A DNA stretch of 64,000 bases, taken from assembly GCA_003008705.1 (NCBI GenBank), contig PDUO01000067.1, positions 124,001-188,000 of the forward strand, read 5' to 3'. Made by a program: the position numbers and the translations under genes. Numbering within the stretch: position 1 is the stretch's first letter; each line of letters opens with the position of its first letter. Below are positions 9,791 to 20,817 of the stretch, piece by piece. The notes under the pieces are model-generated. The model saw only the letters and a list, made by a program, of their open reading frames with translations, did no database searches and was not told the origin of the DNA. The stretch comes from Pezicula radicicola. Its lineage: Eukaryota; Ascomycota; Leotiomycetes; Helotiales; Dermateaceae.

Positions 9791-11833
9791 TCAGAAGAGG
9801 TTCTGATCTGAAATAGAGCCCTGGCCAGAATTTCTAGATGCAGCATTTGCTCGGCTAGATTGAGCGAAGTGGAAGAGGTCCCCAGCAGCAGAATATGTGC
9901 TAGGATCTTTCCAGGCTTCAGAATCATCTATTGGTTTATGCGAGTAGTCAGATCTTGAAATCGTCTCATTTGCATAATTGGCGTCCAAAGCAGTAGAACC
10001 TCGAGGGGTATCCAACAGCGCTGGATCGACCAAGCGAGCAGGAGCTTCTTTCTCCTCGGAAGCATTCTGAGCACCAACAAAATCGCTCGGCCAGAAAGCG
10101 TTCATCCTTGAGGATAACCTAAGAAGCTCATCCTTCCACTTGGTTCGTCGTTGGTCATCTCGATTCTTTTCTCTCAACTCCCTCATCAAACCGAGCAAAA
10201 TATTGAAACTTGACGGAAAGACAGATGATCCGAATGAAGATGAATACTTCTCGAGCTGTGCCACAATCTCACTAGGAACTTGCAAGTGATCCGGATACTT
10301 GTCCGTTGTATGATCGAAGTTTGTGACGGCGCCGTCCCATCGTAGCGTCAATACCACCATTGAGATGCTAAACATCAAATTGAGGTTAATTTGGTGAGGA
10401 AGTAATGCCGTTTGCTGAGAGGCAACCTCCGTGACTGTTTTAATCGTACAGTGGTTGGGTAGTTGTTTCTTCCATATGTATAGCCTGTGGTGTGCATTAT
10501 CGAAAGCTTGATCTCCGGAGACACCCAAATATGTCTCCCTGATTGAATCATTCAGGACGTACAGCAACCGTATAAGTTGGTTGAATGTGCTTATTGAACG
10601 AGAAGGCCCAGGCCTCTGTTCGCTCCTCATATCTTGCGCTTTCCAATGCCCCCATTCCGCAAGCCCATTTTCATGTAAAGGGCCAACAATCATGGCATCC
10701 TCCTTGATAAGACGAGGGCATCTTCCCAGGCGAGCAGCAATGAGAGTATCAAGGCAAAAGCACCCAAAGAATACACCTTTTCGTTTCTCATTTTCACCAG
10801 TAGGCATCTCCAATTCGTCCAAGGTTGAACTCTTGCCAAGTCCAATGTCAATAGCGACATTTACTGCTTGGCCGACAAGTAGCCAAGCGGTACTCAATTG
10901 TCCCAATTCAAGGTTGAGCAGTGCAAGAATTGTCAAGGCTTGAACGTGTCCAGCGTTGAAGTTGGCATCTTCTGACGGGACCAACCTTCTTGCCTTTTCG
11001 TAAAAAGCCTTTCCCCGGACCGACTGCTGAGCTCCTGAGGAATACCCATTTTTACGAGCTTCTGCGTAAGCAAATATTGCCCATAGAGCGGCATGCCCAC
11101 CTGTTTCGAGAGATAACTCGGACAGTTCCAGCGTCCGATAATAAAGAGCGAAAGACTCGTCCTTTTCAATTATTGGCAACCAACAATGCGTATATGTGAA
11201 GTATATATCGAATAGAGCCTCGGCTTCGTCTTGGTCGGGTAGTCGCTGTTCTCCTAAGGGTTTCAATTCGACAGAGGGTCTCTCCCGTCCATAATCGACA
11301 GAATGAGGCTCTAATCGTGGTCTTTTGACGTCGCTTGTCCTACCATCTGCACCCTCCAATTCCGGCAAAAGTATTTCGAAGACTTTTGAAAGTGTGCTGT
11401 TCCTCCATACCTCGGGCAAAGTATCACCTTCTTCGCCACCGTTCCACAGTCTCAAAAGTTCCGCTTTCCCATTCGCGCTGCCGATAGCTTCGTTGAAGAT
11501 TCTGCCAACGTTACCCTCACCCTGTTGATCCTTCGATATCAACAACCCCAATAACTTCTCTAAGCCCCTCACATAGCCCTCTGGAAGACCACGCTTCTTA
11601 ACTATGGAGCCATAGGAGCACTGCCGACCGACATTGAGACAGGAAGTGCACGCCGGTCGCAAACCGTCGCATTTCAGCTTCTTGCTACGGCACTGGTCGC
11701 ACGCTTGTGACACTCTTTTTCGCGGTTGCTCGGCACCATCTGTGTGACTCTGCTTCCGCTTCGACTTAGTCTCATTATTGGATGCCGTCTCGGAGGTCGA
11801 GGGAGCTTCAGCACGCGACGGGGGTTGTGCCAT
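9791..11833 (-). CDS. Zn2Cys6 binuclear-cluster transcription factor
   Basis: A single open frame of 680 residues. A basic N-terminus leads into a complete zinc cluster with Cys at about 45, 48, 55, 62, 65 and 72 (ACDQCRSKKLKCDGLRPACTSC). This is followed by the linker RGLPEGYVRGLEKLLGLL, a segment common in regulators whose DNA-binding domain is joined to a short dimerisation helix. The middle region (about 200-480) has the features of the fungal-specific regulatory domain: FDIYFTYTHCWLPIIEKD, QALTILALLNLELGQLSTAWLLVGQAV and the FFGCFCLDTLIAARLGRCPRL motif. The tail is Ser/Asn-rich. It is a nuclear sequence-specific regulator by family. Its targets cannot be inferred, as no obvious pathway gene adjoins it except the convergent ArsH-like gene. 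Confidence 0.93.
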   Translation of the reverse strand: MAQPPSRAEAPSTSETASNNETKSKRKQSHTDGAEQPRKRVSQACDQCRSKKLKCDGLRPACTSCLNVGRQCSYGSIVKKRGLPEGYVRGLEKLLGLLISKDQQGEGNVGRIFNEAIGSANGKAELLRLWNGGEEGDTLPEVWRNSTLSKVFEILLPELEGADGRTSDVKRPRLEPHSVDYGRERPSVELKPLGEQRLPDQDEAEALFDIYFTYTHCWLPIIEKDESFALYYRTLELSELSLETGGHAALWAIFAYAEARKNGYSSGAQQSVRGKAFYEKARRLVPSEDANFNAGHVQALTILALLNLELGQLSTAWLLVGQAVNVAIDIGLGKSSTLDELEMPTGENEKRKGVFFGCFCLDTLIAARLGRCPRLIKEDAMIVGPLHENGLAEWGHWKAQDMRSEQRPGPSRSISTFNQLIRLLYVLNDSIRETYLGVSGDQAFDNAHHRLYIWKKQLPNHCTIKTVTEVASQQTALLPHQINLNLMFSISMVVLTLRWDGAVTNFDHTTDKYPDHLQVPSEIVAQLEKYSSSFGSSVFPSSFNILLGLMRELREKNRDDQRRTKWKDELLRLSSRMNAFWPSDFVGAQNASEEKEAPARLVDPALLDTPRGSTALDANYANETISRSDYSHKPIDDSEAWKDPSTYSAAGDLFHFAQSSRANAASRNSGQGSISDQNLF

Positions 11834-12674
11834 CTTAAGGCAACGTTCGACAGCACTACGCGGTGATTGTAAGCATAATTATACGATACTATGTACCTGC
11901 CAGAAATCTTACGTATATCATTCGCGCATTAGAGTCAAGTCTGAGCTCATTCCTGCGGCAAGCATCATTGCTGAAGTTCGACAGAGCATTGTTGTCTTGG
12001 AAAGGCTGTTCGGGTAAAGTCATTTCAACAACAGATCCCTGTAGAAAATCCCCGCCTCTACTCGAGTACCGAGTCTCAGGAGAGAAGAGCTCGGTAGGGT
12101 GCTCAAAACACTTACAAAGGTACAACTTACCTAATATAAAAATGCAAATTTTATATTTCTTCGAGTTAACTTGTACAATTTTCACATACAGCAGCAGGCT
12201 ACAGTATACGAATATGTAACAATACCTGTAGCCAAAGTTTAGTTCTACTCATTCGTACTTCGTACTAGTAACTCAACTCAAGTCAATTACTTAGACCAAG
12301 ACAGAGTTACGCAAGACAAGAAAGGAACGTCTTGAAAAGGGGCTAATGAGGATGATGCATTAAGCAAGAGTTACGATATCCACGGTTAGTGGTAAAATGC
12401 GCAGATGGGTTTATATTCTGCTCTGCATTCAGGATTGGTGTTGACGAGGAAGAGCTAGTCAACAGAAAGTTTGAAGAAATGACTGAGATATTTTTGTGAA
12501 GCAAAGAGAAAGTTCTTCTTGGTGAGAGATTGAAAAACAAAAGGGAAATAATTGCGGACAGGGAGTAGAGATAAATCCGTCAAATAGTTAGTCTTACTTA
12601 CTGCGTAACTCAAACGGAAAGATATTGTGCCTGAATCTCTTCTCATGAATGCATAGCTGATTGTTCCGCTAAAG
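11834..12674. other. Intergenic region with repeat array
   Basis: About 840 bp upstream of the Zn2Cys6 gene and downstream of the HD-domain gene (both minus strand). It contains array 3 of the 18-bp repeat at 12263-12320. Short open frames here show no coding character. Confidence 0.5.
12263..12320. repeat. Array 3 of degenerate 18-bp repeat
   Basis: Two full 18-bp units in register, CAAGTCAATTACTTAGAC and CAAGACAGAGTTACGCAA, are flanked by partial units (TAGTAACTCAACT on the left, GACAAG on the right). They match the consensus of the other arrays. Confidence 0.65.
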
Positions 12675-13388
12675 CTACTGCGACTCTAGTAAAGATTTGC
12701 CATCAAGATCGCATGTTATCAGCAGATCTGAAGTCAACTTTCCACGCCGGTCATAATCTTTAGGATCAAGAAACTTGTCTCCCCATTCGCCAACTGTATT
12801 ATCGTATGTAGTGTGCGGCTTTGAATGGCACAGCTTCAACATTTCATCCTTTAACCCCTTCATCAACTCTAGGCGAGGCAATTCTTTCACAACCCTATCG
12901 TACTCGTCCCAAGTCAACAAATTATTTGCAACCCGGTCAGGACCCTGAAAGTCTGCCCAGATTCCGTACGAGCACGCTTGAACCTCAGGCTCCTTATAGA
13001 AGACTACCGTTCCGATTGTATGGAGAGCGATTGAATCCCAGACTAGCTGAAGTTTATGTTTGTCCCAATCTGGTGCCTCTTTCTTTAAAAACTCCCGAGC
13101 AGCTTCAGCACCATCGACTTCAAATCGTTTATCCTTGGAAACAAGCTCCCCAGTGGGGTCCCAACCTATGTCGTGCATTAAAGCAGAAACTGCATGAACT
13201 TCTCGGTCACGTTCAGCCAGAGAAGGAATCTTGTCTGCGATGATGAACCCAAAAAGCATCGACCGTTGGATGTGATTGTACGCAAAATCCGAAGAGTGGA
13301 GGCGCGTGTACTCAAGAGCTTTGGTAATGAGGGGTGTGTCGGGGACTGTCACCCCTGCCCAGACTCGCGTTGGCAAAGGAGCTGCCAT
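12675..13388 (-). CDS. HD-domain protein of the cyanamide hydratase/DDI2-like type
   Basis: An open frame of 237 residues from the ATG at 13388. The frame is open further up (to 13664), but the extra 92 residues are low in conservation features, so I chose the start that gives MAAPLPTRVW. Candidate metal ligands of the HD fold are visible: His39 (HIQRS), His72-Asp73 (LMHDIGWD) and the later SIALHT histidine, with FQGPDRV further on. Relatives include cyanamide hydratase, which adds water to cyanamide to make urea, and other fungal HD hydrolases with unknown substrates. The general HD metal-hydrolase call is firm; the exact substrate is inference. No urea-related gene is adjacent. Confidence 0.8.
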   Translation of the reverse strand: MAAPLPTRVWAGVTVPDTPLITKALEYTRLHSSDFAYNHIQRSMLFGFIIADKIPSLAERDREVHAVSALMHDIGWDPTGELVSKDKRFEVDGAEAAREFLKKEAPDWDKHKLQLVWDSIALHTIGTVVFYKEPEVQACSYGIWADFQGPDRVANNLLTWDEYDRVVKELPRLELMKGLKDEMLKLCHSKPHTTYDNTVGEWGDKFLDPKDYDRRGKLTSDLLITCDLDGKSLLESQ

Positions 13389-14055
13389 AATACCGGTAAC
13401 TGCACAATGCTGAGGATTTATTGGAGTTGTTTGGGTATGCTCATCCCTCCATAAGAGTAGGTAGTATGAAGAATAATAAGGTTCTGGCTCAGCACACTGT
13501 GCCTCGTGGGTTTTTGGCAGAGTACTTGTACTCAACCCCACCTGCGCGTTCTGTATCTGGACATGAATGGTGGGCGGTTCGGGCCCCTGTTCCGCGAAAC
13601 CGTTGGCATTGGCCCAGAATGTAACGTACTTTCGAACCCCTGATATGTGCTCATAATTCCCCAATAAATAACCCAGACTCAGAAACTACTTAGTGGACGT
13701 CGACCATGCAGCCTGTGCTCTAAACGGCTACAACGCCGGTTGTCTGTGTCGTTGTGCGAACTCCGGATAGGTACAAATTGTTTGAAACTAACTTATCTAC
13801 GTACGTACTATCGGGTGATTATGATGATCATATCATAGAAAAGCGGGCACATTTAGAGAGAGTGTGGCTTCTTCCAAGGTTTCCGAAGGTTTATTTCAAG
13901 TAAAAAGACAAACAAAAGAATAAATTTATTATTCTACTCGATAAGATCTATCGTTCCTGGAGTATTCCACGTAGTTGCGAACTGCATATTTTCAAGCATC
14001 TTCTGTCTTTCGTACTACTCTCAAGAGTTAACCTACAAAAATCCGATAACTGAGG
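13389..14055. promoter_or_regulatory. Divergent upstream region of HD-domain gene and methyltransferase
   Basis: A 667-bp interval between two divergently transcribed genes. The left part is an upstream open extension of the HD gene frame that I regard as non-coding. No specific regulatory motif was identified. Confidence 0.4.
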
Positions 14056-15631
14056 ATGACGGACGTCCCTGGGGCATTACATGCAGCGGGAAGCGCCGCT
14101 GCTGAGGATCCTACAGGTCTCGGCGACGACACTAACAATATTGATGTGGTATGACTTCTTTATATATACACATACTTTTGATGCATACTAAAGATGAGTA
14201 AAGGATGAGCGCGATGTTGATTCAGCCTATGGTGACGATGACTGGCACTCGTACGTTCTCAATCACCTCAAGATATACAAAATTAGCTAACCAGAGCCAT
14301 GGCTATTAGAGATACAACCTCGCTAGCATCAGCATTCATTCGAGGACATATTGAGAATGGACGAAAGTAAGTATGACTTCATGAAGTTATTCAGGACAAC
14401 TCACTAAATAACAGACAGATATCAAACGATGAGAGAAGACAAGTACTGGTAAGAAACCAAATGAACATTATTTGGTCAACTCTTTTTGACAATGTATAAA
14501 AGGGGTCCCTCAGACGAAAAGCAGTTTGACACTATGGAGCTTGGGTTGGTGATTTTTGTATCTCTCGATCAGCAACTGCTGACGTTGCAGACATCTTCTT
14601 TACAAGATTCTAGACAGCCAACAGGTCAACCGTCTTTTCCATTCGCCAGTGGGTGATAATCCACAAGTGAGTGATTCGATCAAGGTGATATAACGACAAG
14701 CTAAAACTAGCAGAATATTCTAGATGCAGGAACCGGAGACGGGACTTGGGCTATGTATAGACTGACTTTCCCACCTTTAGACTACAAACGCTAACACATT
14801 ATAGTGAGGTCGCGGATGAATATCCATCTGGTCTGTTATTTCTTCTAAAATTTTCGTGTACTGGCTGACAATTAGACAGCGTCGGTATATGGAATCGATC
14901 TTTACCCTCCACCAGCCATATGGGTCCCTCCAAATTGTCAATTCCAAGTTGACGACATAACACAACCATGGTCCTTCCGGGAAAAGTTCGACCTGATCCA
15001 CATGCGTCTCTTACTAGGTGCTTTTACGCCAGAAGAATCGGCAACAGTTTACCAGTCCTGTTTCGAGTAAGTTCCTGTGAAATTATAATCTTCGTTTCGT
15101 ATTTACCGACTGTGTTATAGCAATCTTATCCCTGGAGGTTGGATTGAAGAAGTCGAACTCGATGTTCGTGTAATGTGTGACGATAACTCCATCCCCGAAG
15201 GTAGCGTCCTCAGCAACTGGGGTCCAAACTTCCTTGGATGTGCACAACGAGCGGGCAGGCCACTAGATACTCAACTCACCATGAAAGAATCGATTGAGAA
15301 AGCCGGTTTTGTAGATGTTCAAGAGAAACTATATAAGTGTCCTATTGGTGGTTGGGCCAAAAGCAAGATTTATAAGGATGCTGGGAGAGTTAACAAGGAA
15401 CATTGGAAGGCTGGATTGGAAGGTTGGGCTATGTGGCTTTTAACTAAACATGGTGAACCAGTTCCCTGGAGTCCGGAAGAAGTACAGGTTTATGTTGCTA
15501 CGATGAGAAATGCTATTAATGATCCTAGTGTTCATACGTATCATTATACGTGAGTACGCTGATCCTTTTTCTCTAGGAATATACTGATGAGTAGTAGGAG
15601 ACGTGTATGGGGCCGTAAGCCAGTTATCTAG
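14056..15631 (+). CDS. LaeA-like SAM-dependent methyltransferase, 11 exons
   Basis: The model joins 14056-14148, 14204-14250, 14310-14366, 14419-14448, 14503-14544, 14591-14666, 14714-14754, 14805-14830, 14880-15066, 15121-15549 and 15598-15631: 1062 nt, 353 residues. The N-terminal acidic segment and the ENGRKYQTMREDKYWGPSD stretch are typical of LaeA-like fungal proteins. The SAM-binding motif I is NILDAGTGDGTWA, the post-motif region VYGIDLYPP, and NLIPGGWIEEVEL completes the fold. The last tiny exon supplies the family's usual C-terminus (RRVWGRKPVI). Several exons are only 26-57 nt. Such proteins are class I methyltransferases related to regulators of secondary metabolism, but many are uncharacterised and the substrate here is unknown. 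Confidence 0.87.
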
Positions 15632-16443
15632 TTAGGATTGGGAATACTAATATTCTTGAATGTAATAAAGGTTAATGATACTATTCGAAAGATATATCAC
15701 TGCAAATATGTGTAATTTATATGGTCCTGAGTAAATATCCTTTTTACGTACTCGAGCATTAGGACCTCAGCAGTGGACCGACTGCCATTAGAAAGTTTCG
15801 GGTTTGTACCCAGGATCATCTATCAACTGACTTCTGCTCATAATATCTAGGAATATATAGCTACAATATAAATGAACAAAAGTCATTCCTACTTGTCTAC
15901 ATTTATATACAAAAACGTCAGAAGTATTGATATCAGGCAACCATAAGTATTCTAATTTCAACACTCCCATGTCCGCAGCTGATTTCGCGACCGTATTCTT
16001 ACCAAGCAAAGATTACAATTACTTACAGTACTATCATTTCTTGACTACCTTGCCTAAGAGATGATTTTACCATACTAAGCTTCTATATTGTCTAGTTTGA
16101 GACGCAGACCTTTTCTTTATATTTGCATAGAGCTTTGACTCGTTCCTGATAGAATATTCATAAATAGGTCTAGGGTGATGGTGAAATGAAAGATATTAAA
16201 GATAATATTGTGATCTAAACAAAGCACAGCAAGCAAACCGATATTATATTATAGCTTGACCACATTATCGGAGGCTGCTGTAAGGACATTATATACTACC
16301 TCTTTGCCAGACTTTTGAAGGATGACTCGATTGTAGAATAAAGTAAAGTCTAAATGGGGTATATATACACATAAAAAGTAGGCTAAAAAGGTGTCCAAAA
16401 GTCACCTTATTTCCGGCTGACACTCTTTGTCTTTGGCTGTTGC
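15632..16443. other. Convergent intergenic region
   Basis: About 810 bp of AT-rich DNA between the 3' ends of the methyltransferase and the second Zn2Cys6 gene. Nothing specific is seen. Confidence 0.5.
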
Positions 16444-17763
16444 TTAAATTCCAGTATTCCAGGATCGTTCAATACCATCTCCATCTCGTGGCACCCATCC
16501 TATCTGTTCAATGGGCCATTGAAGCCAATGCCGATATTCATGATGCACAGAGTTGTATATGCCAAATAAAAGATGAGTACTCCAGCCATGCATCCACCAA
16601 GTCCATTCCAGCTGTTTCAACAAGACGCAAAAATGCGCGAAGATAATAAGCGCTAGCGGTTTTCTCTCGGCCAGTAATGCGAGATAGTCTTCAGAGACGT
16701 TAAAAAGCCAGACGAAGACGTCCGATGACTCAACCCCTTTAGAAGTAGGCTCAAAGGTAGCTTCGAATGATGTGCTTAACTCGTCAATTGCAGATGTATA
16801 TATCCCTAGCGTTTCCTGGCTTTGTGCAGTCTCTTCCTTGACAAGTCCATAGAGATCTAGGAGATATGGATGCTTCTTAGTTATGCATGCTTCACGTCGC
16901 TGGATTTTACGAAGGCCATCTGTGAAAATGGGTCCTATGGGGCCGGAAAGCAACATGTCGCTAGCAGATTGGATGATAGATCGAGACCCTCGAAAAGCTA
17001 TCACCCATTCTGAGATTCCACTGTCCCCCATCAGAAGGAAATCTTGTCTCCCTCGGGGTTTGGCGCATGGAATGATGCATGTAAGCACGGAAAATGCGTA
17101 GAGAGCAGCACAATTCTCCTGCGTTACATTGGGTAGAATGCGTGCAACCGCACTCAGAGCCATTTCCTGATAGAGAATACCTCGGGAGATATAATGATTC
17201 TCTTGCTCGGGTTTGGACTTGGCTAGATGTAGCGCTGAAAGGGCCAGCACTGCTTGCATTACAAATTTGGAAGCGAAGCCAAGTTGAGGAACCTTAACGC
17301 GCCATATCGTCTGTTGCGCAGGATACCGTGAAATAGTGTAGCAGGTCGACGTCGTGTAATGGTGTAGCAGTTCTAGTTCTATCATCTTCCCTTCACATTG
17401 ACATATGACATGCGCCCCTATAGACAATGTAGGCGAGCTCTCAGTGATGAAGGATGCGGCTGGGGCCTCTGGGCGTGAAGTGCTAAATACGCAGGATATT
17501 GCGTGTCTTAAGCAGTTCTTGAAGCTGGGCTTGGTCTCATCGCACTAGAGACACAAAATCAGTAGTTGATATAATTCTTGAAAAGAAAAAGACTTCAAGA
17601 GCTCGGTGGCCGTGAGTGTAGGAAACTCCCAAATCCTTTCAAAGTAGAGATACGAGCTTAAATTCTTGCCCAATGGTACCTTTATTTTCCTGCCCTTGCA
17701 TTGAATACATCCATTCCTCGATTTTCGGTGAGATCTTCTACTGGTGGCGGCTATTTCCTCCAT
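16444..17763 (-). CDS. Zn2Cys6-type transcription factor with one zinc cysteine replaced by Phe
   Basis: Exons 17763-17680 and 17544-16444 (intron 135 bp) give 394 residues. The intron falls immediately before the third cluster cysteine, a position common in this subfamily. The spliced cluster reads CIQCKGRKIKC then DETKPSFKNC and LRHAISC, so cysteines are present at about 19, 22, 29, 39 and 46. Residue 36, where the fourth ligand of the six should be, is Phe (codon TTC, one base from TGC). The remainder has the pattern of short regulators of the sterol-uptake (Upc2-like) class, with HLAKSKPEQ and a C-terminal hydrophobic helix region, and no large central domain. Whether it still binds DNA is doubtful; it may be decaying or act through protein contacts. 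Confidence 0.82.
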
Positions 17764-18985
17764 TTAGGTCTGTTCCTTTCAAGGATATAATAATATAAAT
17801 GTATGTGGATACGTAGTTGAGGGCAGACTACGAAACTGTATAAAACTGGCGTACACCTCAAGTAATTTAAGAATAGGGGATATTTTTCGTGGGCCGACGA
17901 TCAAGTGACGGTGAATGAAGTTGCATTGCGCTATTCCTAATCTGGAATAGTAAGCCTTCCATTTTAATACCTTATTTCCGTCTTCCCCTTACTCAATGGG
18001 GCAGGCTCTAATTGCCTTCAAACTATATCAAGCTTGTGTTAGTACTTGCGCACAAATCTGAGCAGTATCATGATAGTATTTTGCGCTACTCTTCCCTACT
18101 ATGGTCTTGACTCCCTCTAGCCGCATTTGACCAACACAAAAGTTTTGAGGCTCGAGATTAGGAATCTTGCTTGATCATTATGAAATAGGAAGAATATTCA
18201 GATTTGAGGTAGAGTTGACGAGGAATACGGTATACCTAGGTACCTAGGTACTTATGGACAATAGCATAAAGTCCAAGCTACTTAGCAGTCTGAGAATATT
18301 AAGCGAGATGTAGGTGTTCTGAATGGAAGTGACCAACGAAACATTCTCTCTTCGCGGTCCCAACCGACTGATAAAGCCTTAGAATAATTCTTATTGGCTA
18401 CCTATTATATTCGTATATTCCTTGCATATAATGGTCTACACAGTTGTAACGGCAATATGTAACAAGCTATATCTAAGTATGCAATTACCCTTTAGAGCTC
18501 CAAAACAAGCTCATACAGTCATCGATATCCTACAAGATCCTTTGCCAATTACTCCGGGGAAAATCAATACAAGGTCTATTAATTGTTCTCTGATATAATA
18601 TCATCTTTGGTAATAATATTTTAAGAAGGGCGAAAAGGGCGGTTTCTATATAAGCCTCTTGTAAAGGAACACAATCTTATCATTCTTTTAGAGGCCCACA
18701 AGGTTACACAAACTGAGGCCCATGACATGGGTGTAAGCGAGGTCAATGGCGGCCATAGTGAGTTATTCCTATTCTTGTAAGCCTCGCTCTCGAGCCTCGT
18801 GGGCTCAACTAGAGAGCGAAAGCATAAGTATCCGAGCAATTCCTGTTACGAATACTGGATTTGAACCGTTGTAAACTTCTCCTAGCTTTATACCGAAGAA
18901 AATTTATCTCCTTCCTCTTCACTCGCTTGACTTCAGCTACTTGCTTACTATCACGACGCATAGAGCCTTATGCTGCCTCATCACT
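17764..18985. other. Intergenic region with short palindrome
   Basis: About 1.2 kb of AT-rich sequence. It contains the perfect palindrome TACCTAGGTACCTAGGTA at 18233-18250. Open frames are short and unconvincing. Confidence 0.5.
18233..18250. repeat. 18-bp perfect palindrome of the CCTAGGTA type
   Basis: TACCTAGGTACCTAGGTA reads the same on both strands and is a tandem of an 8-bp unit (TACCTAGG). Short tracts of this unit are common in filamentous ascomycete genomes; no function is assigned. Confidence 0.7.
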
Positions 18986-20121
18986 ATGGATTCTCTCCGG
19001 GGCTCGATCGCTGTTTGGTGAAAGAGCCCCTAGATAATTCCACAGGTTGTGTTCGTGTCATCATGGTGATATTGATTATACTCATCATGGCGATTGATCA
19101 TCGGACTCGTATCAAACTCCCACGGGAGATCCCCAGTATCTCTGGACACCGACCGACACGGAAAAGCTATTGGCTCCAGTCCGAAAAGCTTTGAAAATGT
19201 TGAAGAAGTTGTTCACTGGTCTTCTTCCTCGGAGCAAGACATGCGGACCGACTTTTCCTCAATCTGTTCATCATGTCCAGCACCACAGCATTCCTCAACC
19301 ACCTTCACTGAGAGCTTTGATGCCAAACCTCAAGAATATGCCTGGGATCAACTCTCACGACTCCCATTTCTACAAAGCTACGACGATTCTTATTTGCTAG
19401 ATACGAACACAATCTTTGATATGGAAATGATGAAAATTGATAGCATCGCGGGTTCGTTTCCTTACACTTCCCAGCCGTTTTTATTACCAGCAACATTTTC
19501 TGTCAACTCGAAGGGACTAGTAATTGTTTCCAATGATTTATCCGCTGCCACTACCTTCTGTTCAACTGCAATGTGATCGGATCATGTATGTCGGCCTATG
19601 AGCTCTCCGATTTTCGCTCAGCAATATCTGCCTACTCCCTCACAAGTGCTGGAATCCTCACAAGTCAAATCACCTGTTTCCAGCTCAGAGTCTTCAAGTC
19701 TCTCGACCTTCCTCACCGTTTCCCCAAATTCCTCTCTTTACACAAGTTTATCACCTCCAATATCATGTTCTTTCGAAGGATGCTAACGAACGTTTTCTCG
19801 GCAACATGAGCGCAAGTAAGAACTCCCAGACTCCTTGTCCGAAAACCACTAACTCGCTGCTAGTCGGCACCTGAAATCCCACACGCACCCGTGTCAGTGT
19901 CAACACTGCGGACGCGGCTTTGAGACTGCGAAGGATGTCAGGCGGCATATTAATGATGTTCACAAGACCACAAGGCAGTTCTTCTGCGTTGTGTCATCTT
20001 GCCGGTATTCAAGATTTGGTGCTGAGGGAAAGGGGTTCTCGAAGAAAGAAAACTGAAAAGGCATATGAGGAGTAAGCATGGCGTATTGGGGGCGATGCGC
20101 GAGCGTTTGTTAAAAAATTAA
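18986..20121 (+). pseudogene. Broken C2H2 zinc-finger transcription factor gene
   Basis: A continuous frame from about 19094 is interrupted by TGA at 19574-19576 and by TAA at 19784-19786. The second stop falls inside the first zinc finger, between FEGC and RTFSRQHE. A normal 48-bp intron (19816-19863) then joins to RHLKSHTHPCQCQHCGRGF, giving a second finger that ends HINDVH. The third finger (CVVSSC...) hits a TGA at 20054-20056, after KKEN. The next frame continues as LKRHMRSKH and runs to a stop at 20119-20121, so one base appears to be missing. Splice sites and finger spacing are otherwise intact, so the damage is recent. The 5' end is unclear: an ATG at 18986 opens a frame of only 11 codons, and another frame near 19107-19230 also looks coding. 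Confidence 0.75.
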
Positions 20122-20817
20122 GGTAAGCTCCCTTGCCGACACACATTTCTATCTATTTTCTATAATTAATAACAATAGAATATAGAGCGCATAAAACTCT
20201 ATAAAATTTAGGCAATAGATTATTAATATAGAATAAGTTGTCTTAAAGCTATTATTGAGTTTGCATTCTAGAGGGTGATTATAATTTATAGGTATATGAC
20301 GTAGGTCGAAATTTAACGGCTTCTTAAATTTGTCACAAGAAACTTAGTTTATTACAATCGCTTACTGGGGAAAAGATGCGTTAGGTTATTTAGCACCACT
20401 CGTGCCCAAGCGTGTCTGAACCTTTTAAAGCGCTTGGGATTCTACTACATCTTACATATAGTAAGACTACGTATGCAATGCAACGTCAAAGTGCATATTT
20501 ATAAGGGAATATAATTGTTCTAGGCCGCAGCACAACCGGGGCGCGAGGCCCCATATAAATATTGTTGCGTGCCAGCACATCGGTTTTGGCTTTATCGCTA
20601 ACCCATTTTTTGTTAAATTTATGCAATTGATTTATGTAACGGCTTCCTTAACGGCTTCAAGAAACAATGATTATTTTGATGTGGTTCCTAGCTAGGGTAA
20701 TTAATTCATCGCTACGGAGTATAAAGCTTAATCAATGTCCCTCTTGATGAGAACGATCTGCCATATCCTCAACTTTTTAAACAAAGAATTTAAAAAAAAA
20801 AAAAAAAACTAGTAATC
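20122..20817. promoter_or_regulatory. AT-rich upstream region of the SDR gene
   Basis: About 700 bp of AT-rich DNA with no gene. A run of about 17 A residues (about 20791-20807) sits just upstream of the SDR start codon and may be a nucleosome-depleted promoter element; that reading is inference. Confidence 0.45.

Noticed and set aside
12675..13243. Plus-strand open frames of up to 140 codons
   Set aside because: Antisense shadows of the HD-domain gene.
13389..13664. N-terminal extension of the HD-domain protein
   Set aside because: The frame is open, but the extra 92 residues show no family similarity and the ATG at 13388 gives the expected start of the fold.
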